The position numbers were made by a program, and so were the translations under genes. The notes beneath the pieces were generated by a model. It made no database searches, was not told the DNA's origin, and saw only the letters and a program-made list of their open reading frames with translations. Positions 1-5,680 of a DNA stretch of 5,820 bases are shown piece by piece. Origin of the DNA: an uncultured Bacilli bacterium (GTDB taxonomy: Bacteria; Bacillota_I; Bacilli_A; RF39; UBA660). Every line of letters starts with the position of its first letter. Position 1 is the stretch's first letter. The stretch is taken from positions 1-5,820 of the forward strand of contig CALVVD010000137.1 in NCBI GenBank assembly GCA_944363745.1, read 5' to 3'.

Positions 1-562
1 CATATTCACTTAAACCATTATACATATTCATAAAAGCAAAGTTATAGGGATGATATCTACTTCCACTATTGCTAAAGCGGACTGAAAAAGTAGGAAAATC
101 ATATTCTTCTTTGCCTTGATAAAAAGTTATAGTAAAGGCTTCTTCTAATTTATTTATCTCTACTCTACTAGCTTCTTCTAGTGGAGCATCATCTGAATAC
201 CATTTAATAATGTTGTTTTGAAACAATTTTTCATAAGCATAATCTACCTTTTTAGACTCATTTGAATTTCTTGAGTTTAATTCTTCAAAAAGAAATGGAT
301 AATTTCCTTTATCTGTTAGTGGATATGGACGATGTTCTTTAATATTTTTATAAAGTTCATCAATCTTTTGATATAAAAAATAATTTTCTTTGGTAATAGT
401 AAAAGTTTTCGATAAAGGCCAATCTTTAAAATTCTCTTCTGACCAGTAAGACCAATATAAATCTAGATTGCCTCCAAATATTATATCAAAACTTCCATTT
501 TCAGTTGTTACCTTAAATCTATCATAACCATTTACATCTTTTGTTTTATTTATCTCAACCAT
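1..562 (-). CDS. Unrecognised hypothetical protein, N-terminal part (runs off left edge)
   Basis: An open frame begins at the ATG at 560-562 and stays open for 187 codons to the window edge, so the C-terminus is missing. A strong AGGAGGT ribosome binding site lies six bases before the ATG. The protein begins MVEINKTKDVNGYDRF. It is rich in aromatic and charged residues (for example the cluster LYWSYW at about residues 35-40), with no signal peptide or membrane segment visible. I recognise no family, motif or catalytic residues, and assign no function. It lies 31 bases downstream of the LysR-type regulator on the same strand, with no hairpin between them, so the two are probably co-transcribed. 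A weak extended -10-like sequence (TGCTAATAT on the minus strand, in the gap) could add local transcription. The gene is well supported as real; its role is unknown. Confidence 0.8.
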   Translation of the reverse strand, partial: MVEINKTKDVNGYDRFKVTTENGSFDIIFGGNLDLYWSYWSEENFKDWPLSKTFTITKENYFLYQKIDELYKNIKEHRPYPLTDKGNYPFLFEELNSRNSNESKKVDYAYEKLFQNNIIKWYSDDAPLEEASRVEINKLEEAFTITFYQGKEEYDFPTFSVRFSNSGSRYHPYNFAFMNMYNGLSEY

Positions 563-593
563 AATTTACCTCCTGCTTTTATATTAGCATACT

Positions 594-1481
594 TTATTTA
601 GTTTGCATTAATTCAATTAATTTTTTAGCACTATAGTTAGGTATGCTTTTACTTAATGTAACAATGCCTACTTCTCTTTTAGGGACTTTGGGAGTTACAT
701 TAATTTCATATAGTCTTTTTTCTTTTAAGTCATCTTCTATAAACTCTTTAGTAGCAAAACCAATACCAAAACCGGCTTTAACAAAATCTATAATAAGACT
801 ATAACTAACTATCTCATTAGGTATGTTAGTAGAAACATTATTACTTTTTAAATATTTATTTAAAAATCTTCTTGTATTACTAGGTTCTTTTTGCGTGATT
901 AAGGGATAGTTAAATAACTCTTCTATCCTTATATTTCCTTCAGTCTTATTATAATATTCTTTATTTCCTATAAAGATATCATGTACTTCACAAATTGGAA
1001 TAACTTTTAAATCTTTATTCTCTTCTATAGGAAGATTCGCAACTAATAAGTCTAAATCACCATTTCTTAAAGATTTTACAAGATTAGAAGTTAAATCATT
1101 TGTTATTTTAATATCTACTTTAGGATATTTTTTATGAAACTTTTCAAGGTAAGGCATAACAATATTTCTTGTAATAGTAGTACTTGCTCCTAGTCTAATT
1201 GAACCACTATCTAGGTTTAGATAGTTTAAGAAAGCATTTTCACCATTTCTAAATGATTCTACTCCTTTTTTAACATAGTCAAATAATACTTTACCTTCTT
1301 CTGTTAAAACTATTCCTTTCTTTGTCCTTATTAAAAGTTTGCCCCCAATCTTTTCTTCTAAGTTCTTAATCGATTGCGTAACAGCAGGTTGTGATATATA
1401 CATAGATTCACTTGCTTTAGAAATACTACCATTTATTACTACTTCATAAAATACCTTATATAGTTCGTAATTAATATTCAT
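594..1481 (-). CDS. LysR-type transcriptional regulator
   Basis: This is a cytoplasmic DNA-binding regulator of 295 residues, the usual length for the LysR family. The N-terminus (about residues 3-65) is a winged helix-turn-helix: the core around 18-52 includes SISKASESMYISQPAVTQSI followed by LEEKIGGKLLIR, the standard LysR pattern. Residues about 90-290 form the periplasmic-binding-protein-like effector domain (SIRLGASTTITRNIVMPYL, then GDLDLLVANLP). Family members normally act as tetramers, sense a small molecule, control a divergent neighbour and repress themselves. Here the neighbour is the CoaB-like gene at 1568, and a perfect inverted repeat covers the shared promoter region. The start is supported by an AAGGAG site just upstream. 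The unrecognised gene ending at the left edge follows after 31 bases. The effector cannot be read from the sequence, and no specific LysR subgroup is claimed. Confidence 0.93.
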   Translation of the reverse strand: MNINYELYKVFYEVVINGSISKASESMYISQPAVTQSIKNLEEKIGGKLLIRTKKGIVLTEEGKVLFDYVKKGVESFRNGENAFLNYLNLDSGSIRLGASTTITRNIVMPYLEKFHKKYPKVDIKITNDLTSNLVKSLRNGDLDLLVANLPIEENKDLKVIPICEVHDIFIGNKEYYNKTEGNIRIEELFNYPLITQKEPSNTRRFLNKYLKSNNVSTNIPNEIVSYSLIIDFVKAGFGIGFATKEFIEDDLKEKRLYEINVTPKVPKREVGIVTLSKSIPNYSAKKLIELMQTK

Positions 1482-1490
1482 ATAATTTCT
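1482..1490 (-). promoter_or_regulatory. Ribosome binding site region of the LysR-type regulator
   Basis: On the minus strand the sequence AAGGAG followed by AAATTAT leads directly into the ATG at 1481. This normal Shine-Dalgarno spacing fixes the regulator's start codon. Confidence 0.6.
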
Positions 1491-1516
1491 CCTTATATTT
1501 AATATAAATAATATAT

Positions 1517-1547
1517 ATTATACTTATATCATGCTTTTAAGTATAAT
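1517..1547. promoter_or_regulatory. Divergent promoter/operator with perfect inverted repeat
   Basis: The arms ATTATACTTA (1517-1526) and TAAGTATAAT (1538-1547) are exact reverse complements separated by 11 bases. The right arm contains TATAAT at 1542-1547, a -10 box reading toward the CoaB-like gene. The left arm contains the same hexamer on the minus strand at 1517-1522, reading toward the LysR gene. Each -10 box therefore lies about where the -35 box of the opposite promoter would be, and neither promoter has a good -35 match of its own. Such promoters are usually activator-dependent and mutually exclusive, as expected for a LysR-type regulator with a divergent target. The predicted CoaB transcript would start about 1554, leaving a leader of about 14 bases that begins at the AAGGAGG site (1554-1560). 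Transcription starts are inferred. Confidence 0.6.
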
Positions 1548-1567
1548 GCAATTAAGGAGGAAGAAAA

Positions 1568-2413
1568 ATGAATAATATAAGTGATAATGTTGTAAGTCCT
1601 AGGAGATTTATATTGTTAACTAGTACTAAGTTATCTTTAACTAATAATAAGAAAAATATAATTGTAACAAGTGGTCCTACAAATGAGAGAATTGATGCAG
1701 TTATGAAAATTACAAATATGTCTACAGGAGCTTTAGGTGCTAAAGTTGCCGATGAATTGTTAAGGGAAAAGGAGTTAGGTAAATTATACTATATATCGCC
1801 TAAGCTTGCCTATAAACCTAAAACTAAAAGCGAAAAACTTGAACTTGTTCAAATAGAATCAGCTTTAGATTTACTTAAGACTTTAAAAAATATTATTACT
1901 AACCATGAGATTTATGGAGTAGTGCATTCTGCCGCAGTTGGCGATTATTATGGAGAATATGCTATTACAGGTGAAATACTTGCATCTTTAATTGCAAAAG
2001 AAATATATAATAAAAAATTAAGTAAAGAGATGTTAGAAAAAACTATTTTAGATGTTATAAAAAATCCAGATATTATTACTGATAATACTCATAAGATATC
2101 ATCATATCAAGATAATTTAATGGTTAAGTTAGGACTTACTCCTAAAGTTATTAAAAGTATTAAAGAGTGTGATCCTAATATTAAATTAATTGGCTTTAAG
2201 TTACTTGATGGTATTTCTAAAGAGGAATTACTTAGAGTAGCATCTAATTTAAGAGAAAAGAATAATGCAGATTATATTGTAGCGAATGATTTATCTAAAG
2301 TGGGGAAGGGAAAACATTATGCTACTATAATTAATGAAGATGGTATTTTTAAGGAGTGTGAAACTAAAGAAGAGATTGCTAAGTCTCTTAGAAAAATATT
2401 ATTTAAACAATAA
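1568..2413 (+). CDS. coaB: Phosphopantothenate-cysteine ligase (CoaB-like), stand-alone
   Basis: CoaB joins cysteine to 4'-phosphopantothenate, activated by a nucleotide triphosphate, in the second step from pantothenate to coenzyme A. The 281-residue protein shows the CoaB landmarks in order: VTSGPTNERID (33-43, nucleotide-binding loop), ITNMSTGALG (48-57), VHSAAVGDYY (119-128), NTHKISS (173-179, carrying the lysine expected in the active-site loop), TPKVI (191-195), IGFKLL (208-213) and ADYIVANDLS (234-243). It resembles the separate CoaB of streptococci and other Bacilli, not the fused CoaBC/Dfp, since no flavin-dependent CoaC decarboxylase domain precedes it. It is longer than those roughly 230-residue proteins because of a leader of about 30 residues and extra sequence at about 132-170. 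AAGGAGG at 1554-1560 supports the ATG. No coaC is in the window. A related ligase with another substrate is possible. Confidence 0.8.
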   Translation: MNNISDNVVSPRRFILLTSTKLSLTNNKKNIIVTSGPTNERIDAVMKITNMSTGALGAKVADELLREKELGKLYYISPKLAYKPKTKSEKLELVQIESALDLLKTLKNIITNHEIYGVVHSAAVGDYYGEYAITGEILASLIAKEIYNKKLSKEMLEKTILDVIKNPDIITDNTHKISSYQDNLMVKLGLTPKVIKSIKECDPNIKLIGFKLLDGISKEELLRVASNLREKNNADYIVANDLSKVGKGKHYATIINEDGIFKECETKEEIAKSLRKILFKQ

Positions 2414-2434
2414 AAGACTCATGTGAGCCTTTTT
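2412..2434. terminator. Imperfect two-way terminator between convergent genes
   Basis: AAAAG (2412-2416) and CTC (2418-2420) pair with GAG (2425-2427) and CTTTT (2429-2433), with an A/C mismatch and the loop ATGT. The hairpin is followed by T-rich sequence on the plus strand and by TCTTTTATTG on the minus strand. It occupies almost the whole 25-base gap between the stops of the CoaB-like gene and the dehydrogenase, so it could serve both. The mismatch and short upper stem make it weaker than the other terminators in the window. Confidence 0.55.
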
Positions 2435-2438
2435 ATAT

Positions 2439-3494
2439 TTAATTATTTATTATTGATTTTAATTCTCCCATACGTGATGTTGGGATGAATCCTGGTCCTG
2501 ATGCAATTACATCAGGAATTCTATTTACTATAGTAGCACAAGTTAATCTTACTGTATCTGGTTTTTCAATTACTAAAGTTGTATCTGGTTCACCATAAAT
2601 AGTCCAATCATTTCTATCAAACTCTTCTTTATTGTAAACTTTACCTATACATTCTGTTTCTAATGTTATTCCTTCTTTTGTTTCTGTTGTAACAACAGCA
2701 CTCATACCTGTTGCCATACCTGCTTTAACTGTCATTCCTAAAGTAGATGATTCGATATCATAATCGTTAAACTGAGGAACACATTTTTGTCTTTGACTTA
2801 CTACGGTTAAACCTAATTTATCACAAAGCCAACCGTTAACGTTCCACATATATGATGGAGAGTAAGTTCCACTTTCTATTACTTTCCTTCTTTCTTCATC
2901 ACTTATTTCATCGGCACTTGCTACTTGTTGTTCAAACTCTTCTTTTGTAAGTCCTGCGCCATGTGCTTTAGCAAGGGCAATACCATAGTCTTCTACATTA
3001 TAAGAAGAGCTTCCTTTTATCTTAGTAATATTATGAGTTGCACCTATTAACGTAGTAATTAAATTACCCCAGAAAGCATCTTGATAACCTGTTCCTGTAA
3101 TTGTACAGTTATTTTCTTTAGCAAGTTTATCAATTTTTTCTGTTAAAGTAGGGTTAGAGTTCATTGGATAGAATGCTTCTTCACAAGTAGTAATAGCATT
3201 AACTCCACATTTTGCACATATCATTAAAGGTTCTTCTAGATCTGATAGTAGACTCATAGTAGTAACAATAACACAGTCAGGTTTTAATTCAGTTAATAAC
3301 TTTTCTGCATTTTTAGCATCTTCAACAATAACACTAGTATTATTTATTCCCATGATTTCACCGATATCTTTTCCTATAACTGCAGGATTGATATCAACTG
3401 CACCTACTATAGTACCTCCATTATCTATGACATATTTCATAGTATAAACACTCATTTTTCCACAACCATATTGGAATATTCTTAATCCTTTCAT
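2439..3494 (-). CDS. NAD(P)-dependent dehydrogenase, 2,4-diaminopentanoate dehydrogenase/DapB-like family
   Basis: This is a cytoplasmic oxidoreductase of 351 residues from the preferred start. The N-terminal Rossmann fold has LRIFQYGCGKMSVYT (4-18; glycine-rich loop at G10-C11-G12) and GAVDINPAVIGKDIGEIMG (31-49), as in the dihydrodipicolinate-reductase-like N-terminal domain. GTGYQDAFWG (134-143) and the C-terminal VNRIPDVIASGPGF (323-336) fit the 2,4-diaminopentanoate dehydrogenase family, which in ornithine fermentation oxidises and deaminates 2,4-diaminopentanoate. It is too long for DapB (about 270 residues). No partner genes of ornithine fermentation are in the window, so the substrate stays open. 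An in-frame ATG at 3501-3503 is possible, but AAAGG directly abuts it; the same AAAGGATGG sits at proper spacing for the ATG at 3492-3494, so I prefer the latter. The gene converges on coaB and has its own extended -10 promoter. Confidence 0.85.
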   Translation of the reverse strand: MKGLRIFQYGCGKMSVYTMKYVIDNGGTIVGAVDINPAVIGKDIGEIMGINNTSVIVEDAKNAEKLLTELKPDCVIVTTMSLLSDLEEPLMICAKCGVNAITTCEEAFYPMNSNPTLTEKIDKLAKENNCTITGTGYQDAFWGNLITTLIGATHNITKIKGSSSYNVEDYGIALAKAHGAGLTKEEFEQQVASADEISDEERRKVIESGTYSPSYMWNVNGWLCDKLGLTVVSQRQKCVPQFNDYDIESSTLGMTVKAGMATGMSAVVTTETKEGITLETECIGKVYNKEEFDRNDWTIYGEPDTTLVIEKPDTVRLTCATIVNRIPDVIASGPGFIPTSRMGELKSIINN

Positions 3495-3518
3495 TTTTAC
3501 CATCCTTTCTATATATTA

Positions 3519-3547
3519 ATTATAGCATTTTACCTATACTTAAATAT
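3519..3547 (-). promoter_or_regulatory. Promoter of the dehydrogenase gene with LysR-like half-site
   Basis: On the minus strand TGCTATAAT (3519-3527) is a complete extended -10 box; the predicted start is near 3512. No good -35 box is present. The -35 area instead holds ATACTTAAATAT (3536-3547, plus strand), an imperfect palindrome whose TATACTTA (3535-3542) matches eight bases of the inverted-repeat arm in front of the CoaB-like gene. This suggests, without proving, that the same LysR-type regulator acts here. Confidence 0.55.
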
Positions 3548-3553
3548 GTAATT

Positions 3554-3586
3554 TACAAAAAAAGTTATACTTTTTAGTATAACTTT
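3554..3586 (-). terminator. Intrinsic terminator of the RhuM-family gene
   Basis: A perfect 11-bp stem, AAAGTTATACT (3561-3571) with AGTATAACTTT (3576-3586), encloses a TTTT loop. It begins five bases after the RhuM stop codon and on the minus strand runs into seven consecutive T. The stem is AT-rich but exact, giving a clear factor-independent terminator. It also contains TTATACT/AGTATAA, close to the operator arms at 1517-1547, and lies about 50-70 bases upstream of the predicted start of the dehydrogenase transcript, so a second role is conceivable. Confidence 0.85.
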
Positions 3587-3591
3587 ACATA

Positions 3592-4599
3592 TTATTCATT
3601 CTTTTCTTTATCTTCTATTTTATTACTTATCGATTTTAGAGTCTCTAAATATTCTTTTTCTACAGGGCTTAATGTTTTTACTTGATATTTTTTGTATTCA
3701 TCTTTAGCCTTCTTTATTGCCTCATTATGACTAACTGTACCTTTACCTTTCAACAACTTTTCTCCAGTGCTAGAAAGGATTACATCTAACTGTTTAATAT
3801 AATCATCCATATGCATTGGATTATGTTTAATCGCTTGTATCTCAGCAAAATCAAAATATCCTGAGACTAAATTATTTAATATTTTTAATTCTTCTTCTGT
3901 TAAATAGTTTTTTGCAATGATGACGTCACTCATTATTGGTAAATCACCTTTAAAAGTAGTTAATCCCATAAACGGCTTATCTGAGTCTGCTCTTTCATAA
4001 ATTACTTCTGGTGCAGTATGTCCATGTGCGGCATAATGAAGTTTATTTTGGACAATTTTGAAAAATTCTATTGATTTACTATCTTTGGGGTCATAATCTA
4101 TTGCAGTTGCATACAAATCAAGTACTTGCCTATATAATACCTTTTCAGATGACCTTATATCTTTAATTCTTGCAAGCAACTCTTTCCAATAATTTCCTCC
4201 TCCATTGCCTTTAAGTCTTTCATCATCCATGGTAAAGCCCTTAATCATATACTCTTTTAACCTTTCTGTTGCCCACTTTCTAAAATTAGTAGCAACTTTA
4301 GATTTAATTCTATACCCTAGAGAAATAATCATATCTAAATTATAATATTTAACTTTTCTTTCAACATTTCTATTTCCTTCTTTTTGAACTGTCAAGAATT
4401 CCTTGACAGTTGAATTCTCACTTAACTCTTCCTCATCAAAAATATTTTTTATATGTGAACTAATATTTTGTTTAGTTGTATCATATAAATCAGCCATTTG
4501 TTGTTGAGATAGCCATACTGTTTCATCTTCTAGTTTTACATCTATCTTTGTCTTACCATCATCCAATTGATATATTATAATGTTGTTTTTCTCTTCCAT
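3592..4599 (-). CDS. RhuM family protein (virulence protein RhuM-like)
   Basis: The 335-residue protein matches the RhuM family throughout, named after rhuM of Salmonella pathogenicity island 3. Residues 27-54 (TVWLSQQQMADLYDTTKQNI, then SSHIKNIF) look like a DNA-binding helix-turn-helix. NSTVKEFLTVQKEGNR (62-77), YYNLDMIISLGYRI (85-98) and FRKWATERLKEYMIKGF (106-122) resemble phage antirepressor-type N-terminal domains. The C-terminal half has QNKLHYAAHGHTAPEVI (184-200), RADSDKPFMGLTTF (203-216) and SDVIIAKNYLTEEEL (224-238), the family's conserved core. Biochemical function is not established. Relatives often lie in pathogenicity islands or beside type I restriction genes and toxin-antitoxin genes, none of which is seen here. 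AAAGGAGG sits seven bases before the ATG. It has its own terminator and is separated from the upstream gene by another, so it is a single-gene unit. No signal peptide or membrane segment is visible. Confidence 0.92.
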   Translation of the reverse strand: MEEKNNIIIYQLDDGKTKIDVKLEDETVWLSQQQMADLYDTTKQNISSHIKNIFDEEELSENSTVKEFLTVQKEGNRNVERKVKYYNLDMIISLGYRIKSKVATNFRKWATERLKEYMIKGFTMDDERLKGNGGGNYWKELLARIKDIRSSEKVLYRQVLDLYATAIDYDPKDSKSIEFFKIVQNKLHYAAHGHTAPEVIYERADSDKPFMGLTTFKGDLPIMSDVIIAKNYLTEEELKILNNLVSGYFDFAEIQAIKHNPMHMDDYIKQLDVILSSTGEKLLKGKGTVSHNEAIKKAKDEYKKYQVKTLSPVEKEYLETLKSISNKIEDKEKNE

Positions 4600-4605
4600 G
4601 AAAAC

Positions 4606-4616
4606 CTCCTTTAATT
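4606..4616 (-). promoter_or_regulatory. Ribosome binding site of the RhuM-family gene
   Basis: On the minus strand AAAGGAGG followed by TTTTC leads to the ATG at 4599. The near-perfect Shine-Dalgarno match settles the start codon and implies efficient translation. Confidence 0.7.
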
Positions 4617-4658
4617 TACATTTTTTATTTTAATAGCAGTTATAGTTGAAATGATTAT

Positions 4659-4678
4659 GTGTATATATTAACATACAC
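4659..4678. repeat. Inverted repeat upstream of the RhuM-family gene (possible operator)
   Basis: GTGTAT (4659-4664) and ATACAC (4673-4678) are exact reverse complements eight bases apart, about 60-80 bases before the RhuM start codon, in the only stretch where its promoter can lie. No strong -35/-10 pair stands out nearby; CATAAT on the minus strand (4653-4658) is the best -10 candidate and directly abuts the repeat. A site for self-regulation by the helix-turn-helix of RhuM is a guess. A 6-bp repeat in AT-rich DNA may be chance. Confidence 0.3.
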
Positions 4679-4716
4679 TTTTACAAATGTATAGTATCAT
4701 TTTAATTTTATTTTTA

Positions 4717-4753
4717 CAAAAAACACTTATGACTTAATGAGGTCACAAGTGTT
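4717..4753 (-). terminator. Intrinsic terminator of the RibD-like gene
   Basis: AACACTTATGAC (4722-4733) pairs with GTCACAAGTGTT (4742-4753) with a single mismatch, around the loop TTAATGAG. On the minus strand it lies 13 bases past the stop of the RibD-like gene and continues into TTTTTTGT. This separates that gene from the RhuM-family gene. Confidence 0.82.
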
Positions 4754-4766
4754 CTTAATATGTTTT

Positions 4767-5462
4767 TTATTTTTTAATTATTTTATATTTTAACCATATA
4801 TAAGAGTCATCTAATTTATTACACTCAATTAATTGTAAAGCTTTCAACTTATTTAATTCGTTTACTGTGCTAATAGAATCTCCATCTATTAGTGTCGAAG
4901 TATCCCTACCTCCTACTAATAATGGTGCAATTACAACATTAACATAGTCAATTAAATCTTCTCGTAAAAATTTTCCATTTAAATTCCCACCAGATTGGAT
5001 TGTTAGCTTTTCAGCATTATATTTTTGTTTCATATCAGCTAATAAAGTTTTTAAATCTAAAACTTCATAATAAAGAATATCTAAGTTTTCATACTTTTCT
5101 TTTAAGGAAAAAGCTATATGATTTTGATTTGTAGTTACTAATATTAACTTTTCTACCCAATTACATAGATAATCAATTCCGTGCTCATTTAAATGAAGTT
5201 TGTTGTCAATAATTATAAAACTGACATCTACTTTCTCGTGATATTCTTTTCTATCATTAACGCCAATTTTAGCCATTACTCTACCAGTATTTAAAGAATA
5301 ATAATCTGTTGTTGCTTCTATTTCGTAATATTGATGTAATCCTTCTTTTACACCTTCAATTTGACACCAATCTTTATCAGCATCTAAATTATCACTATTC
5401 CCACTATTTATTTTTCCATCTAGTGATTCTAGCATAAATAGTGTAGTTACAGGTCTTTCCAT
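4767..5462 (-). CDS. RibD C-terminal domain / dihydrofolate-reductase-like family protein
   Basis: The 231-residue protein is a single reductase domain of the RibD C-terminal (dihydrofolate-reductase-like) superfamily. It opens with RPVTTLFMLESLDGKI (3-18), the standard first strand and substrate loop, and has the cofactor-site signature in TIQSGGNLNGKFLREDLIDY (154-173), followed by VNVVIAPLLVGGRDTSTL (174-191). In riboflavin synthesis this domain reduces the ribosylamino side chain of the pyrimidine intermediate with NADPH. Here the N-terminal deaminase domain is absent and no other riboflavin gene or FMN riboswitch is nearby, so it may be a stand-alone reductase with another substrate. At about 75-105 it diverges from typical members. 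The start is supported by AAAGGAG upstream. It lies 47 bases after the end of a decayed SEC-C sequence, probably on the same transcript, and has its own terminator. Confidence 0.87.
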   Translation of the reverse strand: MERPVTTLFMLESLDGKINSGNSDNLDADKDWCQIEGVKEGLHQYYEIEATTDYYSLNTGRVMAKIGVNDRKEYHEKVDVSFIIIDNKLHLNEHGIDYLCNWVEKLILVTTNQNHIAFSLKEKYENLDILYYEVLDLKTLLADMKQKYNAEKLTIQSGGNLNGKFLREDLIDYVNVVIAPLLVGGRDTSTLIDGDSISTVNELNKLKALQLIECNKLDDSYIWLKYKIIKK

Positions 5463-5509
5463 TTTTTCTCCTTTAATGTAATTTTACAAAATACTTATAG
5501 GATAAAGCT

Positions 5510-5680
5510 TTATTTATTTTTTCCACAACATTGTTTATATTTCTTACCACTTCCACATGTTCAAGAAATCCAAGTATTTATAGTATTTATGTTATTTACG
5601 TAATTACTGGTATTTCAAGGCTTTGTGGCACTGGTAATAAAAATATTTGTGGTATTTATAGTACTATCAGTACTATGTTT
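5510..5680 (-). pseudogene. Decayed SEC-C zinc-motif gene remnant
   Basis: Read on the minus strand, 5510-5560 encodes TCGSGKKYKQCCGKNK and then TAA, an unmistakable SEC-C motif as at the C-terminus of SecA and of many small metal-binding proteins (consensus CPCGSGKKYKKCCG). The codon where the first cysteine of the motif should be is TGA (5561-5563), consistent with a TGT/TGC-to-TGA mutation, so only three of the four zinc-binding cysteines remain. The same frame continues upstream through a threonine/asparagine-rich stretch (NTSNYVNNINTINTW), a second TGA near 5615, and NTTNIFITSATKP, before a TAA near 5685. A short frame starting at the ATG near 5724 (MHTMFPFGFQNIR) could be the shifted N-terminus. 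No intact gene can be formed. The limits upstream of the motif are uncertain. Confidence 0.65.
5574..5663. repeat. 12-base direct repeat within the SEC-C remnant
   Basis: GTATTTATAGTA occurs at 5574-5585 and again at 5652-5663. The copies are 78 bases apart, exactly 26 codons, so both encode the same peptide in the SEC-C frame (T-I-N-T on the minus strand). This fits a low-complexity Thr/Asn-rich linker in the former protein. Confidence 0.55.

Noticed and set aside
563..593. Separate promoter for the left-edge gene
   Set aside because: The extended -10-like TGCTAATAT is a poor match, no -35 is seen, and the gap is too short for a terminator plus promoter; co-transcription with the regulator is simpler.
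2439..3503. Dihydrodipicolinate reductase (DapB) of lysine synthesis
   Set aside because: The protein is about 80 residues too long and the C-terminal VNRIPDVIASGPGF type of signature belongs to the diaminopentanoate dehydrogenase family; only the Rossmann half resembles DapB.
4387..4411. Perfect inverted repeat AACTGTCAAG / CTTGACAGTT with a 5-base loop inside the RhuM gene
   Set aside because: It encodes a segment typical of the family (STVKEFLTVQ), where the repeated T-V/V-K and L-T-V codons produce the symmetry. It is deep in the gene and has no T-run, so it is probably coincidental.
4767..5462. Full bifunctional riboflavin enzyme RibD
   Set aside because: Only the reductase domain is present; the zinc-dependent deaminase domain is absent and the sequence upstream does not encode one.
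5561..5617. TGA read as tryptophan, which would open the SEC-C frame
   Set aside because: The tryptophans checked in the intact genes use TGG and no TGA interrupts them. The TGA stands at a cysteine position of the motif, and a TAA remains upstream.
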